This document shows, in pieces, positions 20,023 to 32,100 of a DNA stretch of 64,000 bases. How positions within the stretch are numbered: position 1 is the stretch's first letter; each line of letters opens with the position of its first letter. The notes beneath the pieces were generated by a model. That model searched no databases. It was not told where the DNA came from and worked only from the letters and a program-made list of their open reading frames with translations. The position numbers and the translations under genes were made by a program. The stretch is from Diplonema japonicum (Eukaryota > Euglenozoa > Diplonemea > Diplonemida > Diplonemidae). The stretch is from NCBI GenBank assembly GCA_964019335.1, contig OZ025705.1, forward strand, positions 434,001 to 498,000, in the 5' to 3' direction.

Positions 20023-21207
20023 CTAGTTGTGGTTGGCGAGGGCGAAGCCGACCCTGTTGTTGGCCGCGTCGAAGGTGGTGTAGAACTTCCTCATGAAGAC
20101 GTCACCGAGGATGGCACCAAGGTTCTCTGGGAGCTCACCGGGGAAGCCCATGATGCCAGAGATGCACTGGGTGGGCGCACCAGGCTCCTGCACCTGCAAG
20201 ATGTAGTCCTCACCAGTGAGCACGTAGGGCTTCCCTGCAAGGGTGACGGTCATGTTGGGGAGCTTCGCGAAGTCAGGGCACGCCTCGAAGACGCACTCGA
20301 TGCCCGCGTCAATGCAGCCCAGCTTGCTGTTGATCTTCACAGCTGTGGCCAGGGGGAAGGCAAGGAGAGAGGTGCCGGAGTCCACCACGGAGTCGAAGTG
20401 GCTGTGGACGGTCTCGTTGCCGATGGCAAGGCTGTCGGTGTGGATCTGCCAGTACCCATCCTTGGAGATGGGGACGTACGAGAAGGACCCAGTGTAGTGG
20501 TCGGTGTTGACACCGCCAAGAGCCAGCTCGGAGGTCTTCTTGTGGGGCCACGCCTGGGCGGACAGGTAGAAGGAGAACTGACCAGCATCCACAAGCTTCT
20601 GCTGCATCATGCTGAAGAAGACGGGGGTGATGCCGTTGACGGAGATCTCGACCCAGCCCATGCCGAGGATGCCGTCGAAGCGGCCCACCACCCAAGGCAG
20701 ACCGGGCTCGGCAGTGGTCTCAGCGAAGACCTGCTTCTGGACCTTGATGCCACCGAAGGTGACGGTGTCCTCATCACAGACGCCCCTCACAGCACCGGAC
20801 CCATACAGGATGCTGAAGGCAGTCCCGTTGTACACGTAGCTAGACGACGCGGAGCTGTTGTACTTCTTGTGCACGCAGCCGGAGCAGTTCGCGCCCGGCA
20901 CCCACAGGTTCGAGGAACCAGTGTCGTAGATGACCTTGAACTCCTGCTCTGGTGTCCCTATGGACACGGGTCCGTAGTACTGTGCGTTCATGAAGTCAGT
21001 GATGGGCACCTTGGGCACGGCGGTCACAGATGGGGCGTACTTCAAACCCAGCTTCAGAGCCTCGCCCGCGAAGACCTTCCCGCTCAACATCACCTCCTTG
21101 AGTGGCTTGTTGCTTCTGGACTCGATCTTCATCTCCCCCTGCAGAGGGATCTTCACAAGCTCGGCGCTAGCGAGAGCAGCGCACAGCAGAGTACAAAGAG
21201 TTCTCAT
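20023..21207 (-). CDS. Secreted pepsin-like aspartic protease (cathepsin D type)
   Basis: A 394-residue A1-family protease precursor. A signal peptide is clear at the N-terminus (MRTLCTLLCAALASA). A propeptide of about 50 residues follows, with basic KSRSN-like stretches. The mature part starts near TDFMNAQYYGPVSIGTP. Both catalytic motifs are present: DTGSSN at about residue 94 and DSGTS at about 274. The flap Tyr lies in FSILYGSGAVRG, and paired cysteines fit the family disulfides. Several N-x-S/T sites support secretion or lysosomal/vacuolar sorting. The length matches cathepsin D and pepsin precursors. It is intronless, and its codon bias toward G/C third positions suggests good expression. 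Its stop is followed by a T-rich (plus strand) tract. Confidence 0.94.
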   Translation of the reverse strand: MRTLCTLLCAALASAELVKIPLQGEMKIESRSNKPLKEVMLSGKVFAGEALKLGLKYAPSVTAVPKVPITDFMNAQYYGPVSIGTPEQEFKVIYDTGSSNLWVPGANCSGCVHKKYNSSASSSYVYNGTAFSILYGSGAVRGVCDEDTVTFGGIKVQKQVFAETTAEPGLPWVVGRFDGILGMGWVEISVNGITPVFFSMMQQKLVDAGQFSFYLSAQAWPHKKTSELALGGVNTDHYTGSFSYVPISKDGYWQIHTDSLAIGNETVHSHFDSVVDSGTSLLAFPLATAVKINSKLGCIDAGIECVFEACPDFAKLPNMTVTLAGKPYVLTGEDYILQVQEPGAPTQCISGIMGFPGELPENLGAILGDVFMRKFYTTFDAANNRVGFALANHN

Positions 21208-21318
21208 GGTGTTGTCTGTTGTCTAGTCTGTTGTGTTTATTTTATCTTAACTTTGCTCACTTAAAAGAGGCAATACAAAAAAAAGAGAGAAAGAGAAACG
21301 TGTGTGCCCCGAGCGTCC

Positions 21319-22389
21319 TCAGAGGTAAGATGCATCTATGAAGTCAATGCAGGCAGCCATCTCACACGGCACGTCTTTGTGGTGAGTGAGCTGACCTGCC
21401 TCGAATTTGAAGATAGCGATGAGATCAGTGTGCTGCTTTTCGAGTAGGGAAGGAGAGATCGCGTGGCACGATGCAAGGAGCCATCCTGAGCAGAAAGTGA
21501 AATGCCTAGGTGTAGTACCGCCAGATGGGGCCCTTGACACAAAGGTTAAACCGCCGGAGGTAGGGTCTCTAGAGAATACAACGATCTCGTTGGTAGTCCT
21601 AGTGGCCGCTAGGACGTAGCCACCACAAGGGGAAGATACGATTTCACTTCCGCCCCTGTGATGCCATCGTAGGGGCGTAACATCAGAGGGCAGCAGCTTA
21701 ACTTCCTCACCCTGCAAGGTCATGGTGCGCTCCTCTACCACTGTGATGCCCTGTGTCAGCTCGTTGAGTACATAAATGAAGCCCTCCTGCCTCAGGATTC
21801 TTCTAGGGCCCGCGCCTGTGTGCAGTGTGAGACTCCCCGCAGCCCCGTCCATGTTCCCGCTCGTAAGTTTGATGAAGTCCACACGGTCGGTGCCAAGGTC
21901 GCTGACGGCAAGGTTCCCGTGGATATCGTAGCACACATGGTGCGGGTGTGGAGCTTCTTGTCTATCCTTCAGAGACGGGTCAGATGGCACACTGCCTGCT
22001 GCGGGCAGAGACACCGCGCTGCATAGCTTGCCCGACTCCAATGTGAAGCATGTGACGTCCCCGCCGCAGTAGTTGGCAGAGTACAGTCGCTGCTTTGTTG
22101 TGTCGACGAGCAAGTGGCAGGGTGCGCCGCCTACCTCAACAGAGGACACTTGTTCCCCCGTCAGCTTGTACCCCTCGACCCTACCCTGCGGCACTGTCTC
22201 GTTTGTGCAGTACACCATATCGCCGCAGACTGTCACCCAGCTGGGGTTAATTCCCGTGGCCAGCTCCCGCACCTCCTCAGCATCTCCTGTAGCTGTGTCA
22301 AACCTGAACAGCTTCACACTGCGTGCCTTGCTATCCGCTGCCTCGTGCACGTAGTCGCACCTGCCCACCACCAATCCTACTGTTGCCAT
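21319..22389 (-). CDS. Lactonase-type beta-propeller (6-phosphogluconolactonase-like, YbhE family)
   Basis: A 356-residue protein. I start it at the ATG at 22389 (MATVGLVVGRCDYVHE); the two upstream codons in frame begin with GTG. The pattern GINPSWVTVCGDMVYCTNE, then GGAPCHLLVD, PHPHHVCYDIHGNLAVSDLG, GAGPRRILRQEGFIYVLNEL and GGTTPRHFTFCSGWLLASC repeats about every 50 residues. That is typical of the seven-bladed lactonase propeller, with conserved His and Arg at the blade centres. Known members hydrolyse 6-phosphogluconolactone or related sugar lactones; others have unknown substrates. An acceptor-like CCTGCCACAG lies just upstream of the ATG. It is separated from the upstream SAM-like gene by about 115 bases. 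Confidence 0.85.
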   Translation of the reverse strand: MATVGLVVGRCDYVHEAADSKARSVKLFRFDTATGDAEEVRELATGINPSWVTVCGDMVYCTNETVPQGRVEGYKLTGEQVSSVEVGGAPCHLLVDTTKQRLYSANYCGGDVTCFTLESGKLCSAVSLPAAGSVPSDPSLKDRQEAPHPHHVCYDIHGNLAVSDLGTDRVDFIKLTSGNMDGAAGSLTLHTGAGPRRILRQEGFIYVLNELTQGITVVEERTMTLQGEEVKLLPSDVTPLRWHHRGGSEIVSSPCGGYVLAATRTTNEIVVFSRDPTSGGLTFVSRAPSGGTTPRHFTFCSGWLLASCHAISPSLLEKQHTDLIAIFKFEAGQLTHHKDVPCEMAACIDFIDASYL

Positions 22390-22504
22390 CTTCACGTTCT
22401 GTGGCAGGTGTGTTTACTGAACAGTGCAAACAAACAAAGCTATTTATGAAAGCACAGAAAGGTTAGGTGCAAGCTTTCAGCGGGGGTTCAATATAAAAAA
22501 GACA

Positions 22505-23743
22505 TCACGCAACCCATGACCTCAGAGGGTTCCTTTCGGGGACATAGTAGTAGCTGGTGGAACAAGGGATGAGCTGCCACCAGATGGGGCAGGAGTCTGG
22601 TGTGCCGTGGAAGACTGCGTTTGAGGGCCCCCAGTGGGGGATGAGCTCACCGAGCGGGGCTCTGTTGATGTGCCAATGGCCAGAGGGAGCACCCTCGCCA
22701 TGCTTCATGAAGTCAACAGAGAAGAGAAGCACCCAATGTGAAGAAGCGTTCTTGTAGTAGATAAGATTGTGGTGCACCTCGAGGGGTGTCTCGTGAGGTG
22801 AGACACTGACGACCTTGTACCTGTAGGCCTTATCAACACATGTCTTGCTGACGTCCTCGTTGAGGGAGGTGATGGCACAGGACTCGGCAGAGACTCTGCT
22901 GAAGATGTGAGTGTAGAGAATGTCGTCAAGAGGTTGAGGCTGGAGGATGTCCTTGACGATGGGTTCGAGGGTGGAACCACAGTAGATGTGCTGGAGCGCT
23001 TTTGACCTTTTGTAGTAGGTGGCGGAGTTCTTGGTTTTGTGCTCTTCAAGGCACCGCATGATGCGGCCGGCATCATAGCGAATAAGGCTCGCCTCCCACT
23101 TTACACCGACTGTTTTTGTTACAATCAATTCCTGTCCTCCGGCTTCAAGCAGCTTGCCGTCGATGTCGCTGATGTAGCATGACTTGGCGATGGCAGCGTA
23201 GCGGGGCTGGGCGCCTGCCTTTGCACTGCGTGAGAGGGTTGTGATGAAATCGCGCACGTCCTCCACAGACCAGTCTTCCACGTGAAGGTTCAGTTCGGAG
23301 ATCCAATAACTGTCGAAATACTTCTCTTTGCATATCACTTCGACTTCTTCGTCATCGCCGTCGCCTTCTTCTTCAGGGGCGACTTCCTCTGGTTTCACTT
23401 CCTCTTTCACAATAGGAGGCTCCTCTTCTTCTTCTTCCTCTTCCGTTGGTTCTTCTTTGTCAGGGTCGTCATAGAGGTGCATGATGTCTATCAGGATGCC
23501 TTGTCGGCCATGTGTTCGCTCCCATTCCTCGGGGATCCATTTCAAGATCTTTTTCTTGTCCTTCGTTTTCAGGATGTCAGGGGACTCTCTCCTGAACTTG
23601 CACCATGCTTGCATGGTGGCTTGTTTTCGGGCGGCTTTGGTCGTCGTTGAGTCTTCGTGCTCTTCGTACCAATAATACACATTGAGGAACCATTCAAAGA
23701 TGGTTTTGGGGTCAGGGTGTAAGGGGGTCGGTGCAGAATGCAT
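22505..23743 (-). CDS. SAM-like domain protein with acidic linker
   Basis: A 412-residue intronless protein. The first 95 residues are Lys/Trp-rich and helical. An acidic run of about 40 residues follows (many Glu, around 98-140). Then comes a segment (about 152-240) whose spacing W-S-V-E-D-V-R-D-F and SDIDGKLLEAGGQELIV fits a sterile alpha motif (SAM), a protein-protein interaction fold. The C-terminal 150 residues contain HHNLIYYKNASSHWVLLF and many Trp, His and Tyr; I do not recognise this as a family. A scaffold or signalling adaptor is possible. An acceptor-like TTCCTAGCAG lies 2 bases before the ATG. Confidence 0.7.
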   Translation of the reverse strand: MHSAPTPLHPDPKTIFEWFLNVYYWYEEHEDSTTTKAARKQATMQAWCKFRRESPDILKTKDKKKILKWIPEEWERTHGRQGILIDIMHLYDDPDKEEPTEEEEEEEEPPIVKEEVKPEEVAPEEEGDGDDEEVEVICKEKYFDSYWISELNLHVEDWSVEDVRDFITTLSRSAKAGAQPRYAAIAKSCYISDIDGKLLEAGGQELIVTKTVGVKWEASLIRYDAGRIMRCLEEHKTKNSATYYKRSKALQHIYCGSTLEPIVKDILQPQPLDDILYTHIFSRVSAESCAITSLNEDVSKTCVDKAYRYKVVSVSPHETPLEVHHNLIYYKNASSHWVLLFSVDFMKHGEGAPSGHWHINRAPLGELIPHWGPSNAVFHGTPDSCPIWWQLIPCSTSYYYVPERNPLRSWVA

Positions 23744-24545
23744 CTCTGCTAGGAACTCAAATAATTTCAGAAAATTTGGGGGGGGGGGGAATAAGAAGGG
23801 GGGTGAAAAAAAAAGCTTGGATAGGCTGGCAGAGGGGGAAAAAAAAGAATTGGGAGAGAGAGGGGGGGAAAGAAAAGAGAAAAAAAAAAAGGGAACAAAA
23901 CCGAGTTAAATATTATGCTGCATCTTTCTTTTTTTTTTTTTGTTTTTTTGTTTGTTCTCATTCTCCCTTTAGTTTGGGTACCGGAGCTTCCTCTTTTTTG
24001 TCCCCCCCTTGAGCAATGAAATGCTACAAAAAATATCAAAAAAAATTGTTACACAAAAGAGAAAAAAAAAAGGAGAGAGAAGCTTTTATCCCGTCCCTTC
24101 TTTTTTCCCCCGATATTATGCCTGTACGCAAATATAGATAAAGAGGCGGGGGGAACCATAGGTTTTCTCTTTTTTCTTCTTCTTTTTTTTTTTTTTTTTG
24201 CCCGTAAGTCACACCATGGCTGGCGGCCGTCCGAAAGTAGGTTAGTTTTTCTTCTTTTTTTTTCGATTTTGGAGAAAAAGCCGGCAGAGGTATGGGAAAG
24301 CAGGAGAGGGCCTTTTTTTTTTTTTTTAAATGCAACTGGTTGTGGGAAACTTTTTTTTTCCTTGTAAAAAATGGGGAGAGGGGAACGGGGAGAAGTGAAC
24401 TTGGGAGAGAGAAAGAGAGGAGTAAAAAGATTTTTTTTTTCGAAAAAGATTTTTTAAAAAAAAGGGGGGGGGATAGGGGAGAAACAGAAACCAAACACTT
24501 TTCCCCCCCTCCCAAACTTCCAACTGTGTAACTTCCCCATTATTT
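23744..24545. other. Homopolymer-rich intergenic region
   Basis: About 800 bases with long A, T and G runs and G/A-rich words. Frames across it encode only Lys/Glu/Phe/Ser repeats. No gene seen. Confidence 0.7.
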
Positions 24546-26134
<1,589 letters not shown>

Positions 26135-26304
26135 TGTAACCCTGTTTCTTTTTCTTTCCCCCTTTTTTTTTTTTTTCCCCCTTTTTTTTTTTTTTTTTTT
26201 CCCCTTTTTTTTTGTGTGTTTCCTGTTGTGAGTATTCTTTGGCAAAGTAAGGATCAAAGAATTAAACCAAATTTGTACCGACGACCTAGAAAGGCGACAG
26301 GGTG

Positions 26305-29043
26305 TTAGAACTTTGCATCGTCAACAGTGTTGACCTCTTCCACCATCGCCCCGCTTCTGTTCTCCAAGAGCGTGTCTATCTTCTTGTGCAGCATCGCTAA
26401 GGTTGCAGTCTCTCTCATCTCTTCAATTTCTGTGACGTTGGTATCTTTTGGGTAGTTCTGCTCCACAATATAGACAACGAAGGCAAGGCCCACAGCAATG
26501 GCGTACCCCACAAAGGCACCACCCATGTCCGCGGCTGTGATTTTCTGCGTGGAGCTTGCAACAGGCCCTGTCACAGGGCACACACCGCTTGTGAAGTATC
26601 TGTGGTACAGCCCTTTTATATCCGTCTTCGCGATGTCCTGCCCGGATGTTATCTTCACAAGCCTCCTCGACAGTTCTGCCGCGTACCCCCACTGTCTACG
26701 CACAGCCAGCGCATAAGAGACTTGTCCTGTTTTACTGCCAAAGGTTCGCAGCGGGCACCCTCTCGTTGTGCCCCACTCGTTGACTAAGTATTCTGCAATA
26801 GGCGACTCTTCCACAAGCATTTTCAGTTCACTGTTCATTACTTTCTCAGACAGCTGCTCCGTCACTATTGACTCAAAGTAAGTCCCGCCGTTTGTCTGCG
26901 CGCTCAGCACATCCATTGCCACACTGCCTGTTTCGACGCCCACCTGGTTCGGGAGGATCGTCACACCGATATCAGTTATCTCTGGCCCGTTGCTCCCCGT
27001 CGACGCCACCAAGAAGGCCGCCAGGTTGGCCGTGTAAGCAGCTATCACAAGCATCGTCACAAAGAACAACGCCCACGATGAGATCTTCCCCGCGTACGTC
27101 TTGGGGGTCATGTCCTGGCAAGCGAGAGAGGCTGTGAAACTGAACCAGAGCGACGCAGCAAGGCCTTCCGGAACAGGTACCTCGGCAAGGTCTTCGTGGT
27201 CTTTCCTTTCAAAGACGTAGAATAGGAAACCTGCAAACACCACCCAGCCAAACCACAACAGCCACATGTCAGAGGCAAAGGGACCAACGAAGTGCCACAG
27301 GTCATATGTCTGAGTGGCATCCGATACACGCCCCACAGCAACTATACCGTCTGTCCAGTAGGGATGTGTGTACTCGACGTTGTTGAAGATCAGCGTCTCA
27401 AGTTCTTTGCTTTCCGAGAACCCTGTTATGGCAGGGTGTAGTGCAATGTGGCCTACCACCATGTCGGCCTCGCCCCTTGCGATCATTGATATAAGCTCGA
27501 AATCCGTGTAGTTTCCCAGCGTGATGTTCGCGGCAAACCCAAGCTGGTCCTGCAGCAGCTTGAATATATCGCACGCAAAACCTTCGGTCGTGTTGCTCTC
27601 CTGCGGGTTGGCCAAGTGGCAGAACGGCCAAAGCGACAGCGAGATGACCACCTGGGCTGTGATAGCCGACAGCGGTGGCCTGTCATTTGGGATTGCGATG
27701 TTGGACCGGTTCCATGTCAAGCTGTCCAGCCGGAACACCCCTTTTGCGGCGTTCCAGTCATGACCCTCGCCAGACACCTCCCCCGATGGCACCGCAGATA
27801 GCTCAGTGGAGTTCCATACTAGCTGGCTGCCTTTCACTTTCCATCCGGATAATCTGTGATCATCGAATTCTATCTCATTTGTGAGCCCAACGTGTTTTAT
27901 CTCGCGCAGCACGTTCCTAAGGAGGGGGCCGTGCTGCCATTTGTGGTGCGATCCTGTAAAGGGCGCAACCGTGCCAAGTTGGTGCCCTCCATCGGAGATC
28001 TGGTCGGCAACCTGCAGAATGGCCTTCCCAGCCAGCATTGCAATATCATACACGGCAACCGTCGATTTGAAAGGTTCAACCATCCCAGCAGGAGGGAACG
28101 CCCTTGCCATCGGAGAGCTCCACTTAGCCAGGAAGTCTTTGCTAATGATGTCATTGTCGAAGATACCGTCCGTCAGCACGTTTTGAAAGACAGGCCCTAA
28201 TTCGTCGGGTTCCACCTCCGAGAGTCCTTGCATCATCCAGATGTAGTCCAGGCTCAAGAGCCCCATCGAATGGGCCTCACCTAGGATACTCGTGGCGTGC
28301 TGCTTGTCAGCAACAAGGAAGAACACCGTAGCACCATTGCTTTTGAACCGCTGAAGGGCAGCCTTAATGTTGTCGGGTTTGTTTTGCTGGATAGCAAACG
28401 AGCCCAGCAGCGTGACTCCGTTCTCGAGGCAACGCGAGAGGAAGTGCTGCACGCCGTTGACACCGTCTGCATCCTTCGTGTAGATCACGGCGACGCGCTT
28501 GATCTCAAGCCGCTTCATCAGCTGCTGGAAGAACTCGCTGTGGTGGTCGTCACCCTTGATAGGCTGGAAGAAGTATTCGCTGCCCACAGTGATGAATGGA
28601 TCGGTGGCGGCGGGTGTGATCATGGGCACCTGGAAGTAGTCACCGTGCACGCGGAGGTCCAGTGCCACTGCCGAGAAATACGGACCTATCACCAATGCTT
28701 GCGGCCGTGCCTGCAAAGCATCCACAAGCGATGCATACATGTAATAGTCGTTGCCCACCCAGTTCTTGTTGAATGAATCAGGGCCGTACTGCTTTCCAGA
28801 ACCAGTTGATCCCTCATTAGCTTCGGGGTACTTTTGGTTTACAATGATGGATGTCAGCACCAGCTTGTGCTTCCCGCCCTGCGTCAGCACCGTGTCGCGG
28901 TTGAGTTCTTCTACCGCGAGATTTGCGGCTGCAACAGCAGTGCTCCCATGAGGAGTGTCACTATATTCCAAGACTACAGCAATGCCAAAGTCTGTTGCGC
29001 AGCAAGGCACCACTATCGAAAGCAGTGCACAGAGATGTTTCAT
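26305..29043 (-). CDS. Ionotropic glutamate receptor-like channel
   Basis: A 912-residue intronless receptor with the full animal/plant iGluR plan. There is a signal peptide (MKHLCALLSIVVPCCA), then a type I periplasmic-binding (ANF) domain to about residue 380. The S1 ligand half comes at about 460-580, and M1 at about 584-605. The pore segment LAASLWFSFTASLACQDM lies near 628, and M3 carries YTANLAAF near 666. S2 runs from 690 to 830, and M4 (YAIAVGLAFVVYIVEQ) lies near 845. The signature SYTANLAAF is nearly intact (AAYTANLAAF). The Arg that binds the glutamate alpha-carboxylate in S1 (normally in LTINNER) is not seen at the equivalent place (IALHPAITGF). The agonist may therefore not be glutamate. 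Acceptor-like CAACTATGTCAG precedes the ATG. Only 76 bases separate it from the myosin stop. Confidence 0.93.
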   Translation of the reverse strand: MKHLCALLSIVVPCCATDFGIAVVLEYSDTPHGSTAVAAANLAVEELNRDTVLTQGGKHKLVLTSIIVNQKYPEANEGSTGSGKQYGPDSFNKNWVGNDYYMYASLVDALQARPQALVIGPYFSAVALDLRVHGDYFQVPMITPAATDPFITVGSEYFFQPIKGDDHHSEFFQQLMKRLEIKRVAVIYTKDADGVNGVQHFLSRCLENGVTLLGSFAIQQNKPDNIKAALQRFKSNGATVFFLVADKQHATSILGEAHSMGLLSLDYIWMMQGLSEVEPDELGPVFQNVLTDGIFDNDIISKDFLAKWSSPMARAFPPAGMVEPFKSTVAVYDIAMLAGKAILQVADQISDGGHQLGTVAPFTGSHHKWQHGPLLRNVLREIKHVGLTNEIEFDDHRLSGWKVKGSQLVWNSTELSAVPSGEVSGEGHDWNAAKGVFRLDSLTWNRSNIAIPNDRPPLSAITAQVVISLSLWPFCHLANPQESNTTEGFACDIFKLLQDQLGFAANITLGNYTDFELISMIARGEADMVVGHIALHPAITGFSESKELETLIFNNVEYTHPYWTDGIVAVGRVSDATQTYDLWHFVGPFASDMWLLWFGWVVFAGFLFYVFERKDHEDLAEVPVPEGLAASLWFSFTASLACQDMTPKTYAGKISSWALFFVTMLVIAAYTANLAAFLVASTGSNGPEITDIGVTILPNQVGVETGSVAMDVLSAQTNGGTYFESIVTEQLSEKVMNSELKMLVEESPIAEYLVNEWGTTRGCPLRTFGSKTGQVSYALAVRRQWGYAAELSRRLVKITSGQDIAKTDIKGLYHRYFTSGVCPVTGPVASSTQKITAADMGGAFVGYAIAVGLAFVVYIVEQNYPKDTNVTEIEEMRETATLAMLHKKIDTLLENRSGAMVEEVNTVDDAKF

Positions 29044-29119
29044 TAAGTGTAATCTGACATAGTTGATTGTGGGCTTTCAGGGAAGCTTGTGTTTAATACA
29101 AAACTACTGTATGTCACAT

Positions 29120-32100
29120 CTATTGTCTGCTAGGGGTGGAGTACTGAGGGGATTTTAGGATCTCGTTCAGCACTAGCGGCGGCGAGGGCAGTCTCCTGGC
29201 AGCTTGCTCTTCAGCCTCCATTGTGGCATATTGGTGCTGACCATTTTTGTATGCTGCTGAGTCCTGCAGCACCCGAGTCCTTTGTGTTCTAGATTGCTCT
29301 ACAGCTTCATTGAAGCTTTCCTGCGTCACAGCAAAGTCACGCTGCCTTCGCAGTTGGTAGCTTTCCGTCTCCCGTGCTTTCAGTTCACGTGCTTCGAACG
29401 CTTCTGCCTGTAAGGCTGCCGCAATGGCTTTCTTCCCAATGTTTTCTTGTGCTTTCCGGATTTTTTTATGTCGTTCAACTTCTTGTCTCTGCACCCGAAG
29501 CCTGTGGGCTTCGATAAGAGCGTGCTCCGTGACCTCATCTTCCATCTGCTGCTGCATGAGGAACTTCTCCATCCTGTAGCGTGATTACCTTTTTTCCTTT
29601 GTTTTCATACTTCCTCTCTTCCACGGCCTTCACCTGCGCTTGTCGTCGCGCTTCATTCGCCTTCCATTGTGCCTCGCGCTGTGGTGTTGCTTTTTATTGC
29701 CGGTTGTCTAATCAATACCTCATCAGCGGCATTCCTCCGATTTGCGGACTGCGCGAAGTCGTCTTCCATAAGGACACGCTGCGTGTCCAGGGCCAGCATC
29801 ACCATGTGCTGGCGGAAGATACGAGAGTCCACGTCGTACTCTGTCTGTGCCCTTGCACGCTCGGTCAGCTGTCGGAGGAGCTTTGTCCTGCATAGCCAAC
29901 CCCGAAGTGTCCTTTGTATTTGAGTAGCAGCGTCGTCCAGAAGCCTCTGTGCTTCTTCTTCGCGTTCTATCTTCTCTTGCTCCTCACGTTCCTCCCTCTC
30001 AGATACCATCTCCTCGATCACCGCAAACATGTTCTCAAAGTCCTCCATCAACTTGGTCCACTCTCTGTGCTCCTGCTCTACAATGTTGTTCCCCGCCGTG
30101 TCAGCGTCGCGCCCTATATTAGCAAGCCCGTCTGCAATGGCAGCCAGCGCTTCCCTCTCCTCGGCTTCCCGTGCTTCCCTCTCAGCCCTCTCAGATTCAT
30201 ATTTTGCTCGCACCTCGCGGCGAACCTCCTCCCGCATCTGGTCGACGGCAGCTTTGTTCGCGTCGTAGACGACTTGCTGTGATGATGCGTGAAATGATGT
30301 GAACGCCAGTATACCTTCAATCCTATGATGGCGAGATACGCTCTGCAGTGAGCAAGGAACACCACGTTGTGCAGCTCCAGTTTGATCTTCTTGAGCTTCT
30401 CGAGCTCAACGTACGAATCCGACTTCAGGAAGACACGTGCCTTGCCGATCTGTGAACAGTGACATGAAAAAAGGCTTGCATACCTGTGCCGTCTTCGGGT
30501 CCAAACCTGAATTATTGATGATGGCTTGGCACCGATCCTTCGCCTCAGTGCCCGTGGTGCCTATGATGCTGTACGCTTCGACGAAATGCTCGAACTGGAT
30601 GCGGACAGGGAAACCTGCCTTTCGTATCTTTACAGTGCCAAGGACACCCGAAGAGGCCAGCTGCTGCATGGTCTTAACGCCATGGAAGCTAAGAGGCTTC
30701 TTGGCAGGGTGGGGCTTGACACACCTAATCCAATGAGGGTTCGTGCTGTTGATGAGATCCATCAAGTCAGCCACTTGGCTTTTGAAAAACCCACCGACAG
30801 TCATTTTTTTGGACTGTGCGGGGGGGAGGAGGGTGCAGATCAGAGCGTCAGAAGAAGCGCGCATCAAGTTCACAAAAGCAATCTTGAGAGTGTCCCTGTT
30901 CTTGTCAAGGAAGTTGGCGATTTCATAGGACACAGACCCTGCGTAGTGGTGGATGATGAAGGACGCTTTTGCGAGCGTTTTCTTCGTGAAGAACTCTTTG
31001 TAGGCATCGCCAGAGCACGCGTCCACTGTCTTGGAGAGGAACGACTCGTCCGAGCCAGTGCCTAGAGCACACTCTTCATCGAGCATGGCGAATATGCCAC
31101 CCTTGCCGGTGATCATGCGCAGGCAGGGGCCGTTGTCAGGGAATTCGACAGCAGTGACATCAATACCCTCAGTACGGCACTCATCCATGTCCTTCTCGAA
31201 GATGTATTTGTTGTAGTGGTTCTGAAGGGACTCGTTCGCAAGGTTGATGCACAGCTGCTCGAAGGAGTTGATCTCGAAGTCCTCAAAGCCGAAGATGTCA
31301 AGGAGACCAATCCACCTTCCGTCGCCTTCCACGTTGAGGGTATTGTTACATGTTTCGATGATCCACGAGAACTGGTGGTCGTAAAGGGTCTTCGTCAGTG
31401 CCGACCGCCCATCCCTCGCCTTCATGGGGTTAAGCAGTGTTTCCACAGGCCCGTCACGAGTGTCAAGCGTTGTGGTGATTAGCTCTTTTGTAAACACGGC
31501 TCCGTCTATGCTCCACGCCTTCACCGTCTTGTCTACCCACTGCTGGCTGTTCTTCCCGATCTGCGACCCCTCACCACTAGCTTCGAAGTCAGCGTTTTCC
31601 AAGTTAAGAACACCCGCTACCACCTTCCAGATAGACTCGATAGTCTCTACCGACACGCCTAGTGTTTGCAAGTTCGTGTTGATCTCGACAAATTCTTCCG
31701 CAGTGTCGAACTCTTTGTTCGCAGACTGTTTCCCCGCTGATGTGCTTCTGTAGTCCGTGTCGCTGAGGATGTCCCACTTGGCCTTGTCCGATGCGCGGCA
31801 TAGACAGTAGAAGGAGTGGTACACACGCTCTCCTGGTGATGCTGTTACGATCCTGCTCTTCTCCAGCAAGTACTTCGTGATGTGCGCACCGACAAGAAAC
31901 CCCGAATCGTCAAACTGGACTTTCATCCACTTCCCGAAACGACTGGAGTTGTCGTTTCGCGCTGTCCTGGCGTTTCCGAAGGCCTCCAGCGGCGCCGACG
32001 TAATGTTGATGTTGCTGCCTACCGCGACCGCCGCTTGCTTCTGCGCGTCGGAACCGCTCTTGCATGACAATGCTGCTAAATATTTCATGACGATTTTACT

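Noticed and set aside
20029-21264. A 411-codon plus-strand open frame opposite the aspartic protease
   Set aside because: Antisense of a clear protease gene. Composition is His/Gly/Val-rich with no recognisable domain.
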